DNA of 43,443 nt from Candidatus Buchananbacteria bacterium. GTDB taxonomy: Bacteria > Patescibacteriota > Patescibacteriia > Buchananbacterales > UBA6539. Below, piece by piece: positions 31,844-37,852 of the stretch. Made by a program: the position numbers and the translations under genes. Positions within the stretch are counted from its first letter, which is position 1, and the number at the start of each line of letters is the position of its first letter. The stretch covers positions 1 through 43,443 of the forward strand of contig JAFGGX010000035.1 in the NCBI GenBank assembly GCA_016930315.1, given 5' to 3'. The notes beneath the pieces are model-generated. The model made no database searches. It was not told the DNA's origin and worked only from the letters and a program-made list of their open reading frames with translations.

Positions 31844-32089
31844 TTATTCGGACAGCACTCCAGACTCCTCTTGAAATTCATCTGGGAATCTTCTGATTAA
31901 ATTTTCATCTATCTCGATTCCTTTATGTTCCTCGGCGATGTGTTGTCTGAGACAGTGAAAGTTTACATTAGCTTCGCAACCTGGCAATGGACATTTAATG
32001 CAACAAGGACTGCAGTGGGAAATTGATTCAGGATGTGTATGGCAGTCGCAGTCACATATCATTGGGTCTGTATGGCAACCATCAAACAT
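31844..32089 (-). CDS. small Cys/His-rich protein with C2H2-like finger
   Basis: An 81-residue protein. The first half is dense in Cys and His (CHTDPMICDCDCHTHPES, CSPCCIKC) and the second contains CPLPGCEANVNFHCLRQHIAEEH, spaced like a C2H2 zinc finger (C-x4-C-x11-H-x4-H). Metal or nucleic-acid binding is likely but unproven. The ATG at 32089 follows GAAGGTGATATC; the track start at 32107 is upstream of that ribosome binding site. It has a consensus promoter (32132-32160) next to parS site 3 and its own terminator. Confidence 0.6.
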   Translation of the reverse strand: MFDGCHTDPMICDCDCHTHPESISHCSPCCIKCPLPGCEANVNFHCLRQHIAEEHKGIEIDENLIRRFPDEFQEESGVLSE

Positions 32090-32131
32090 GATATCACCTT
32101 CTTTCATTCCAGAGATAGTTGCTATGGTAAT

Positions 32132-32160
32132 TATAAAATAATTGATTTAACTTGTCAAGT
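32132..32160 (-). promoter_or_regulatory. consensus promoter of the Cys/His-rich gene
   Basis: On the minus strand TTGACA, 17-bp spacer, TATAAT, a full consensus match; parS site 3 begins seven bases upstream of the -35. Confidence 0.8.
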
Positions 32161-32167
32161 GTCAAAA

Positions 32168-32183
32168 TGTTCCACGTGGAACA
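32168..32183. promoter_or_regulatory. parS: parS-like centromere site 3
   Basis: TGTTCCACGTGGAACA, identical to sites 1 and 2; here the dyad symmetry extends to 32 bp (32160-32191), ending in TGTCA/TGACA on the two sides. Confidence 0.87.
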
Positions 32184-32264
32184 TTTTGACATTATTTGTA
32201 TTATTTTTATATTATTAAATTGATTTGACGATTGAAATGAAGGTTTTATGATTCCTGACACTTA

Positions 32265-32292
32265 TTGACTGGGAATCGTCTGACAGGATAAT
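32265..32292 (+). promoter_or_regulatory. promoter upstream of the interrupted small ORF
   Basis: TTGACT, 16-bp spacer, GATAAT. Confidence 0.45.
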
Positions 32293-32342
32293 GCCTCTTG
32301 ATATCGTCTTGTCGCCACACTTCGTAGCAGAGAGGGTAAATT

Positions 32343-32534
32343 ATGTTTCGTTTTTCTAGAGACTCTCATCGAAGTGGATTGATCGACCCGCCCATTCTGC
32401 CGGATGACTATTAGAAAGATCCTCCTCGACCATCTCAACACCCGGAGGATAGGTTTGTCCTCGGTGGTCTTCCTCGGGTGCCTTGGCCTAAGCCTCTCGA
32501 TGGCTTTATGACCATGGCAGTTGCTGTGGTTTGA
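32343..32534 (+). pseudogene. short reading frame interrupted by one TAG
   Basis: MFRFSRDSHRSGLIDPPILPDD then Tyr and TAG (32412-32414); the same frame continues KDPPRPSQHPEDRFVLGGLP to a TGA. GAGAGGG lies before the ATG, a promoter at 32265 and a terminator at 32627, so the signals of an accessory cassette are complete on this strand. It could be a decayed gene, a 23-residue peptide or readthrough. The overlapping minus-strand ORF of the track (Arg-rich) lacks such signals. Confidence 0.35.
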
Positions 32535-32626
32535 TCCGAGTTGATCAATTCTAATTGCTCGTTTGCAAAAGCGAGAAACCTCTACCATTTTTCAGTCTCA
32601 GAAAAAAAATAATGGGAGGAAACAGC

Positions 32627-32660
32627 CGCTTGACCTGTCATGAGCGGCCTTTATTTTTAT
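32627..32660 (+). terminator. terminator after the interrupted small ORF
   Basis: GCCGCT-loop-AGCGGC followed by CTTTATTTTT. Confidence 0.75.
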
Positions 32661-32670
32661 ATTTGCAAAA

Positions 32671-32686
32671 TGTTCCACGTGGAACA
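32671..32686. promoter_or_regulatory. parS: parS-like centromere site 4
   Basis: TGTTCCACGTGGAACA, identical to the other three, seven bases before the next -35 box. Confidence 0.85.
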
Positions 32687-32693
32687 TTTTATT

Positions 32694-32722
32694 TTGACAA
32701 ACATTTTATTTAGGTGTAAGTT
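32694..32722 (+). promoter_or_regulatory. promoter of the 41-residue ORF
   Basis: TTGACA, 17-bp spacer, TAAGTT. Confidence 0.5.
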
Positions 32723-32816
32723 TATATTAGCAAGCGTAGACCTTTCTGGAGTTTTGTTGAACAGGCTGGATTTCAGCTTGGTCTGCGTAGCTAAATTCTT
32801 TCAGAGGAGTATCCTC

Positions 32817-32942
32817 ATGACGCGTCCACGGCCAACCGAATCCCCACACAGAAAGATCGACAACCTCCAGGCGATGAAAGACACCACCGCCAAAGAAGCC
32901 GGCCACGGTGCCACCGGCGCGGACCCCTGCCACAAGACGTAG
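32817..32942 (+). CDS. 41-residue accessory peptide
   Basis: MTRPRPTESPHRKIDNLQAM then a His/Gly/Ala-rich tail ending DPCHKT. It follows AGAGGAGTATCCTC, a strong ribosome binding site, and a TTGACA promoter next to parS site 4. Hydrophilic, probably unstructured, no family recognised. GC-rich codon use as in other accessory cassettes. Confidence 0.5.
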   Translation: MTRPRPTESPHRKIDNLQAMKDTTAKEAGHGATGADPCHKT

Positions 32943-33033
32943 CGGTAACCCACCGCACAGGCAGAGCGCTAATCGCCCTTTTCTTTCAGGCCACTTAGTG
33001 TGGTAAACCCGACCAGATCAATGCTGGGAGGAT

Positions 33034-33064
33034 GAAAGCCGTATACCTGTTCGTACGGCTTTTC
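33034..33064 (+). terminator. terminator after the 41-residue ORF
   Basis: GAAAGCCGTA-loop-TACGGCTTTTC; ends seven bases before the -35 of the CsoR-like gene. Confidence 0.7.
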
Positions 33065-33070
33065 ACTTAC

Positions 33071-33098
33071 TTGACACATACTCCCCCCCTAGTATAAT
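33071..33098 (+). promoter_or_regulatory. promoter with C-tract operator of the CsoR/RcnR-like gene
   Basis: TTGACA, 16-bp spacer, TATAAT. The spacer and start of the -10 hold TACT-CCCCCCC-T-AGTA (33079-33094), which resembles the GC-tract operators (TACT..AGTA around a G/C run) bound by RcnR/CsoR proteins. Confidence 0.65.
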
Positions 33099-33155
33099 TA
33101 AAATTTAAAAATTAAATCTCAAAAATCAAAAATATGGAATTTTAATTTAATATTT

Positions 33156-33392
33156 ATGGCTAAAATTACACAAAAACCAGCTATTTCTCATCTGCATCGC
33201 TTAATTGGCCAGCTGCAATCAATTGAACATTTGATTGAACAAGAAAATAAAATCTGTAAAGTTTTACAACAAATCGAAGCAGTGCGTGGCAGCTTGAAAT
33301 CGTTAGAAAAAAGGTTAATAGAAAGCAAGACAAAAAAAATTAAAGACAGTGAAGTTAAAGACTGCTTTGATTATCTTTGTAAAATTGATTAG
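33156..33392 (+). CDS. CsoR/RcnR/FrmR-family (DUF156) transcriptional repressor
   Basis: A 78-residue all-helical protein: HLHRLIGQLQSIEHLIEQEN, then CKVLQQIEAVRGSLKSLEKRL, the DUF156 core. C34 matches the first conserved cysteine, but the His/Cys pair of the second helix (positions 60 and 64 in RcnR) are T59 and K63; two cysteines instead sit at the C-terminus (C70, C75). The effector (metal, aldehyde or sulfur species) is therefore unclear. A likely operator overlaps its own promoter. It precedes trxA-trxB, which it might also control. Confidence 0.8.
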   Translation: MAKITQKPAISHLHRLIGQLQSIEHLIEQENKICKVLQQIEAVRGSLKSLEKRLIESKTKKIKDSEVKDCFDYLCKID

Positions 33393-33398
33393 AATATA

Positions 33399-33476
33399 CA
33401 CGTAACATGAAACACATAACATAGAACACATAACATGCAATATTTTCATGATGTTCCATGTTATGTGTTACGCGTT
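33399..33476. repeat. palindromic repeat built from ACACGTAACAT units, copy 2
   Basis: Three tandem 14-mers (ACACGTAACATGAA, ACACATAACATAGA, ACACATAACATGCA) followed by their inverted counterpart TGTTCCATGTTATGTGTTACGC, between the csoR-like gene and trxA; related to 27768-27832. Confidence 0.7.
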
Positions 33477-33507
33477 TCATAAGCTTAATTATTAGTTACA
33501 AAAAAAT

Positions 33508-33834
33508 ATGTCCGAACTAAAATTCGATGATCAAAATTTTAACCAAGAAGTTTTAAGCGGCGGCGTTGCTTTGGTAGACTTTTATGCTGATTGGTGCGGG
33601 CCGTGTCGAATGCAAGGTCCAATTGTTGAAAAGTTGGCTGAAGAGTATAAAGATAAAGATGTCAAAATCGGTAAGCTTGATGTTGATAATTCACCAATGA
33701 CCGCTCAAAAATATCAGGTGATGAGTATTCCAACCATTATTATTTTTAAAGATGGAAATCCGGCAGAAACTTTGGTTGGCGTTCAAGATAAAAATGTTTT
33801 AGCTCAAAAACTTGATTCTTTAATGACTGCTTAA
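33508..33834 (+). CDS. trxA: thioredoxin
   Basis: A 108-residue thioredoxin with the WCGPC active site (residues 30-34), the cis-proline in MSIPTIIIF and normal length. It reduces disulfides of cytosolic enzymes, such as ribonucleotide reductase, with electrons from TrxB encoded two bases downstream. No Shine-Dalgarno sequence precedes the ATG. Confidence 0.97.
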   Translation: MSELKFDDQNFNQEVLSGGVALVDFYADWCGPCRMQGPIVEKLAEEYKDKDVKIGKLDVDNSPMTAQKYQVMSIPTIIIFKDGNPAETLVGVQDKNVLAQKLDSLMTA

Positions 33835-33836
33835 TT

Positions 33837-34799
33837 ATGACAGAAAAAATTTATAATTTAATAATTATTGGTTCCGGGCCGGCCGGTTACACGGCAGCAA
33901 TTTATGCGGCTCGCGCTGATCTCGCCCCGTTGATGATCGAAGGAGTTAATCGCGGGGGAGTGGCCGGTGGTCAATTGATGTGGACTACTGAAGTGGAAAA
34001 TTTTCCAGGTTTTCCGGAAGGAATTCAAGGACCGGAGTTGATGGAATTGATGAAAAAACAATCAGTGAGGTTTGGAACAGAAATTATTAGTGAAGATGTG
34101 GTGAAAGTTGATTTTTCTAGTCAGCCATTAAAAATGGAAACGGGGGATGGAAAAACTTATTTAGCTCACTCGGTAATTATTGCCACCGGCTCTTCGGCTA
34201 AGTGGTTAGGCCTGGAATCGGAAAATAAGCTGAAAGGTTTTGGCGTTTCGGCTTGTGCAACTTGTGATGGCGCTTTTTTTCGCGATAAAAAAGTGGTGAT
34301 TGTTGGCGGTGGCGATGCGGCGATGGAAGAAGCCAATTTTTTAACTAAGTTTGCTAAAGAAGTAACGGTGTTGGTACGTAAGGGGGAAGTGGAAGTTAAG
34401 GCTTCATCGATTATGTATCAACGGGCTAAGAAAAATCCAAAGATTAAATTTTTATATAATATCGAAGTGGTTGATATCGCTGATCCGGCTCAAAAAAAAG
34501 TTACTAGCGTGACATTAAAAAATAACATTGATAATACTACTAGCGAGTTTCCGACCGAAGGGGTTTTTGTGGCCATCGGCCATCGGCCAAATACCGAGGT
34601 TTTTGCCGGGCAATTGAATTTAGATCGAGTTGGTTATATTGAAATTAAAGATGGTCATAAAACTAATGTTGAAGGGGTTTTTGCCGCCGGTGATGTTCAC
34701 GATTATTTTTATCGGCAAGCTATTACCGCGGCTGGGGCTGGTTGCCAAGCGGCTTTGGAGGCTCAACGTTTCTTAGCGGAAAAAGAACATCAAGGTTAG
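33837..34799 (+). CDS. trxB: thioredoxin reductase
   Basis: A 320-residue flavoprotein: FAD-binding IIGSGPAGYTAAIYAARA at the N-terminus, the redox pair in ACATCDGAFF (near 140), the NAD(P)-binding GGGDAAMEEANFL and the C-terminal FAD motif VFAAGDVHD. It passes electrons from NADPH to TrxA. Two-gene operon with trxA, followed by a clear terminator. Confidence 0.97.
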   Translation: MTEKIYNLIIIGSGPAGYTAAIYAARADLAPLMIEGVNRGGVAGGQLMWTTEVENFPGFPEGIQGPELMELMKKQSVRFGTEIISEDVVKVDFSSQPLKMETGDGKTYLAHSVIIATGSSAKWLGLESENKLKGFGVSACATCDGAFFRDKKVVIVGGGDAAMEEANFLTKFAKEVTVLVRKGEVEVKASSIMYQRAKKNPKIKFLYNIEVVDIADPAQKKVTSVTLKNNIDNTTSEFPTEGVFVAIGHRPNTEVFAGQLNLDRVGYIEIKDGHKTNVEGVFAAGDVHDYFYRQAITAAGAGCQAALEAQRFLAEKEHQG

Positions 34800-34820
34800 C
34801 TTAAATTTAAGATAAAAAGG

Positions 34821-34852
34821 AAATAACCCTGAAATTTTGGGGTTATTTTTTT
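34821..34852 (+). terminator. terminator of trxA-trxB
   Basis: AAATAACCC-loop-GGGTTATTT and a run of eight T. Confidence 0.88.
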
Positions 34853-34860
34853 TGTTAGTC

Positions 34861-34889
34861 TTGACAAGTTTTTAGTTTGGTGTTATTGT
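34861..34889 (+). promoter_or_regulatory. promoter of the structured RNA candidate
   Basis: TTGACA, 17-bp spacer, TATTGT. Confidence 0.6.
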
Positions 34890-34895
34890 GTCTTG

Positions 34896-35131
34896 ACTAC
34901 TGAGAGCTGTGGGTGAAGCGATTGCTTACGGCTCTCGGTCCTAGGTAAACTCACAAACCTCGCGTGAGTACCATTGAATCGTTAAGTTTTCTGAAAAAAG
35001 AAATCTCGAAGGGCCGTGCGGTCGGCTGAATTTTTCCTTCGAGATTTGACGAGACTGGACGATTCATTCCCGTCGGATTCAATCATTTTATGCTTCGGCG
35101 TAATTAATGACTTGATTCCGGCGGGTTTTTT
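34896..35131 (+). ncRNA. structured non-coding RNA candidate, about 235 nt
   Basis: A 383-bp gene-free gap with its own promoter and terminator. Predicted helices in order: GAGAGC..GCTCTC (34911-34946); GGT-ACTCAC..GTGAGT-ACC (34953-34982); a long-range GAATCGT..ACGATTC (34976-35066) enclosing AAATCTCGAAGG..CCTTCGAGATTT (35003-35048) with a GCCG/CGGC inner stem; and a final terminator. GC is higher than the surroundings. I do not recognise it as 6S, tmRNA, SRP RNA or RNase P RNA. Confidence 0.55.
35069..35131 (+). terminator. terminator of the structured RNA candidate
   Basis: CCCGTCGGATTCAATCATT pairs, with a G-U pair and two small bulges, with AATGACTTGATTCCGGCGGG, followed by TTTTTTC. Confidence 0.8.
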
Positions 35132-35182
35132 CTTTAGAATAAAATCAGTTTTAAGAAATCCATTTTTTGAGGTTCAAAATTT

Positions 35183-35797
35183 ATGTTTTATCCAAACAAA
35201 AGTCAGGAAAAAAGGTTGGTTAAAAAAGGTTTCCAATTAATTGCTGGCATTGACGAAGCCGGCCGCGGCGCCTGGGCTGGGCCAATTGTGGCCGCGGCCG
35301 TGATTATGCCGCTTGATAATAAAATTAAAGGCATTAAAGATTCAAAGTTGTTGCGTTTGCCGGAAAGAAAAAGTCTTTATAAAAAAATTACCGAAAGTGC
35401 ACTGGCTTGGGGCGTTGGCATTGTCGATTATGACGTGATTGATAAAGACGGTTTAACTCGGGCGAATTTTTTGGCGATGGAGTTGGCTGTTAAAAGTATC
35501 AAGCCATTGCCTGATTATTTATTAATTGACGGCCGAAATTTAAAAATTGCTGATTTATCCTCGAGTGGCATTATTGATGGTGACTACAAAGTTTTTTCAA
35601 TTGCGGCTGCGTCGATTGTGGCTAAAGTCACCCGTGACAATTTGATGGATGAGCTGGACGAAAAATATCCGGCTTATGGTTTTAAACAACACAAAGGTTA
35701 TGGTACTAATCAGCATTTTCAAATGTTGATGCAATATGGGGTTTCGAAAATTCATCGGCGCAGTTATAAGCCGATTAAAGATTTGTTGGAAGGGTAG
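35183..35797 (+). CDS. rnhB: ribonuclease HII
   Basis: A 204-residue RNase H-fold enzyme. GIDEAGRGAWAGPIVAAAV carries the DEAGRG signature (Asp-Glu metal ligands), with KDSKLL, PDYLLIDGR for the third Asp and AAASIVAKVTRD for the family loop. It removes RNA primers and single ribonucleotides from DNA. Full length. No Shine-Dalgarno; the ATG lies 52 bases after the ncRNA terminator. Confidence 0.96.
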   Translation: MFYPNKSQEKRLVKKGFQLIAGIDEAGRGAWAGPIVAAAVIMPLDNKIKGIKDSKLLRLPERKSLYKKITESALAWGVGIVDYDVIDKDGLTRANFLAMELAVKSIKPLPDYLLIDGRNLKIADLSSSGIIDGDYKVFSIAAASIVAKVTRDNLMDELDEKYPAYGFKQHKGYGTNQHFQMLMQYGVSKIHRRSYKPIKDLLEG

Positions 35798-35801
35798 CAG
35801 T

Positions 35802-35830
35802 TTTACGGCCGGTAATTTTTAGCGTATAAT
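35802..35830 (+). promoter_or_regulatory. promoter of the methyltransferase gene
   Basis: TTTACG, 17-bp spacer, TATAAT. Confidence 0.6.
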
Positions 35831-35866
35831 TTAGGTATTGCTAAGTTTTTATTTTATCGTTAAAAT

Positions 35867-36418
35867 ATGGCCGAAGATAAATCCACTAATGCTTTAGTTG
35901 ATTCAACACTGCTTTTTAGTCATTTAAAACTTTCAGCCGGCATGACTGTAGCTGATTTGGGTTGCGGTACCTCGGGGCAGTTTGTGGTGGCGGCTGCCAA
36001 ATTGGTGGGTGAAACGGGATTAGTTTATGCGGTTGATATTTTAAAGTCAGCTTTGCAAGCAGCTGTTAGCCGTTCTCGGTTGGCTGGTTTAAATAACGTT
36101 AAAAGCGTTTGGTCAAATTTGGAAATCTACGGCGCTACTAAAATCGCCGAACAGAGCCTAGACGCTGCTTTTTTAATCAACACTTTGTATCAGTCGGAGA
36201 ATAAAGAAGCAATTATTAAAGAAGCAGTCAGATTGATAAAATCGGGCGGTCATTTATTGGTGGTTGATTGGTCTAAAGATAAAGAGTTTTTTGGTTTATC
36301 AGTCGATCGGAAAGTCGACGTTGATGAAATTAAAAAAAACGCCAGCGATCAAAAATTAAAACTAATTGATCAATTCGCCGCCAGTCAACATCATTTTGGT
36401 TTAGTGTTTAAAAAATAA
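35867..36418 (+). CDS. class I SAM-dependent methyltransferase
   Basis: A 183-residue Rossmann-fold methyltransferase: VADLGCGTSGQFV (motif I), VYAVDILKSAL (motif II acidic residue), then LDAAFLINTLYQ and LIKSGGHLLVVDW. The pattern resembles UbiE/arsenite-type and Methyltransf_31 proteins, but the substrate cannot be assigned. Followed 18 bases later by a small membrane protein, possibly the same transcript. Confidence 0.8.
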   Translation: MAEDKSTNALVDSTLLFSHLKLSAGMTVADLGCGTSGQFVVAAAKLVGETGLVYAVDILKSALQAAVSRSRLAGLNNVKSVWSNLEIYGATKIAEQSLDAAFLINTLYQSENKEAIIKEAVRLIKSGGHLLVVDWSKDKEFFGLSVDRKVDVDEIKKNASDQKLKLIDQFAASQHHFGLVFKK

Positions 36419-36436
36419 TTTTAGGATAATATTATT

Positions 36437-36838
36437 ATGTTTGCTTATCTACAGTATTTCTTTAATCCTCGTCACTTATTTTCTTTAAGACCGGATGCGC
36501 TGCAGCCCAGCGCGATCAAAAGTTTATTGGCTATTTCAATTTTGTTTATCGTGGTTGGATTAATTTTTCAGTTTGGGCTAAAAGCTAAAGATGGATTGAC
36601 CGGCAAAGGTTATAAAAAAGTTGCAATTTTGTTTAACACAATTGGGGCTTTAACTTTAGTTTATTTATTTTTTGGTTGGCAGGGGGTGATTTTATTAGGT
36701 TCGCGTTTTTGGTTGCTAGTTTTGGCTTTAGTTTTTATCATTTGGTTGGTTGTTGTTGTCCGATATTTTGTTAAAGAAATGCCTAAGAAAAAAGCAGAAA
36801 TTACAGCCAAAAAGCAAAAAGCAAAATATATTCCATAA
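36437..36838 (+). CDS. three-helix membrane protein, unknown
   Basis: A 133-residue protein with three hydrophobic helices (SLLAISILFIVVGLIFQFG, VAILFNTIGALTLVYLFFG, FWLLVLALVFIIWLVVVVRYF) and a Lys-rich cytosolic tail. AT-rich core-type codon use, no Shine-Dalgarno. I recall similar short proteins as conserved hypotheticals in CPR genomes; no function known. Confidence 0.7.
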   Translation: MFAYLQYFFNPRHLFSLRPDALQPSAIKSLLAISILFIVVGLIFQFGLKAKDGLTGKGYKKVAILFNTIGALTLVYLFFGWQGVILLGSRFWLLVLALVFIIWLVVVVRYFVKEMPKKKAEITAKKQKAKYIP

Positions 36839-36860
36839 AGAGTTTTTGAGTTTTTAATTA

Positions 36861-36918
36861 ATCACGTCGTTGAACGAACGACGTGATCAACATAGCGCAC
36901 TTAGTTTAAGTGCGTTTT
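36861..36918 (+). terminator. two hairpins after the membrane-protein gene
   Basis: ATCACGTCGTT/AACGACGTGAT, then CGCACTTA/TAAGTGCG followed by TTTTATGTTT. The second is a good terminator; its T-run meets the ATG of the next gene. Confidence 0.65.
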
Positions 36919-37218
36919 ATGTTTAATCAAAAACAATATTATATTTATATTTTAACTAATAAAATAAATACAGTTTTGTATGTTGGTGTAACTAATAATT
37001 TAGCCAGGCGTATTTATGAACATAAAGAAAAATTAAATCCAAATAGTTTCACCAGTAAATATAATGTAAACAGGTTGGTTTATTATGAAATATTTAATAA
37101 TTCTTATGATGCTATTAGTAGGGAAAAACAAATTAAGGCTGGTTCAAGAGTAAAGAAAATTAATCTAATCAAAAGTATAAATCCACAATGGCAAGATTTA
37201 TTTAACGAATTATGCTAG
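36919..37218 (+). CDS. GIY-YIG nuclease domain protein (UPF0213/YhbQ-like)
   Basis: A 99-residue single-domain protein: YYIYILTNKINTVLYVGVTN carries the GIY-YIG pair as YIY and YVG, with ARRIYEHKEK (catalytic Arg) and the glutamate in SREKQIKAG. Stand-alone members are often tied to DNA repair or selfish elements; role unknown. The ATG at 36919 is used rather than the track's GTG nine bases earlier. Lower-GC than its neighbours and next to dispersed repeats. Confidence 0.85.
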   Translation: MFNQKQYYIYILTNKINTVLYVGVTNNLARRIYEHKEKLNPNSFTSKYNVNRLVYYEIFNNSYDAISREKQIKAGSRVKKINLIKSINPQWQDLFNELC

Positions 37219-37362
37219 AGTGTCGTCGCGAGCGAGTAGGAATATGTTCGGTGGAGCGTGGCGACCCCCAGAGATTGTTTCTGCCGACCATGTCGGCATC
37301 GCAATGACATTAGGTGGAGACTGAAGAATCTCCGCGTTGGTAATAATAAAAAAAGAAAAATT
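37219..37362. repeat. dispersed repeat region before yraN
   Basis: TGGCGACCCCCAGAGATTG, TGCCGAC-ATG-GTCGGCA and TCGCAATGAC form a palindromic element of the GTCATTGCGA type that is scattered in many bacterial genomes. The track's extended yraN start reads through it and is rejected. Confidence 0.6.
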
Positions 37363-37716
37363 ATGTTTAGTAATCGTTTGATTGGCCAGACGGCCGAAAA
37401 ATTAGCGGAAAAATACTTGGTTGATAATGGTTATTTTTTAGTGGCTAAGAATTATCAAACTCGACATGGAGAAATTGATTTGATTTGTGAAAAAAACAGA
37501 ATTTTAGTCTTTGTTGAAGTAAAAATGAGGTCGAATCTTTCGGCTGGTTTGCCCGAAGAGGCAATCACAAAAAGTAAAAAGGAGAAATTAATTTTAGCCG
37601 CTGAACAGTTTATTAATGATTGCCCCGGTGATTTTATTGGTTTTCAATTTGATGCAATTGCTTTGTCTTTGTATAAGGGTAATTTAGAGATTAATCATTT
37701 TGAGAACATTTTTTAA
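37363..37716 (+). CDS. yraN: UPF0102 family protein YraN
   Basis: A 117-residue nuclease-like protein: IGQTAEKLAEKYLVDNGYFLVAKN, then HGEIDLICEKNRILVFVEVKMR, the acidic-and-lysine signature of the PD-(D/E)XK-type Holliday-resolvase fold shared by YraN proteins. The family is nearly universal, often near rnhB as here, and its function is unproven. Start MFSNRLIGQT chosen by family N-terminus. Confidence 0.92.
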   Translation: MFSNRLIGQTAEKLAEKYLVDNGYFLVAKNYQTRHGEIDLICEKNRILVFVEVKMRSNLSAGLPEEAITKSKKEKLILAAEQFINDCPGDFIGFQFDAIALSLYKGNLEINHFENIF

Positions 37717-37729
37717 TTTTAAATTAGCC

Positions 37730-37758
37730 TTGACAGACAGAGTATAGATTGCTATACT
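37730..37758 (+). promoter_or_regulatory. strong promoter of nusA
   Basis: TTGACA, 17-bp spacer, TATACT, predicted start near 37765. Confidence 0.8.
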
Positions 37759-37789
37759 TATTTTAGAATTCAGGAATTGGTGATTAAAA

Positions 37790-37820
37790 GGTAGCTTTTT
37801 GGAGCTACCATATTTTTTTA
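37790..37820 (+). terminator. intrinsic terminator in the nusA leader (attenuator)
   Basis: GGTAGCT-TTTTGG-AGCTACC followed by ATATTTTTTT lies between the nusA promoter and its ATG, about 25 nt into the transcript. It can only act on the nusA transcript itself or on readthrough from yraN. Confidence 0.7.
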
Positions 37821-37852
37821 CCAAATATTATTATTTATTTTTTAAAAAAAAT

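Noticed and set aside
32262-32588. Minus-strand 108-codon ORF
   Set aside because: Arg/Ser-rich composition without hydrophobic core pattern, no ribosome binding site before the ATG, and promoter, SD and terminator signals lie on the opposite strand.
34896-35131. 6S RNA, tmRNA, SRP RNA or RNase P RNA
   Set aside because: No tag frame or CCA-ended acceptor, no GAGGAAAGTC core, no SRP Alu or S-domain signature, and no single long bubbled hairpin as in 6S RNA.
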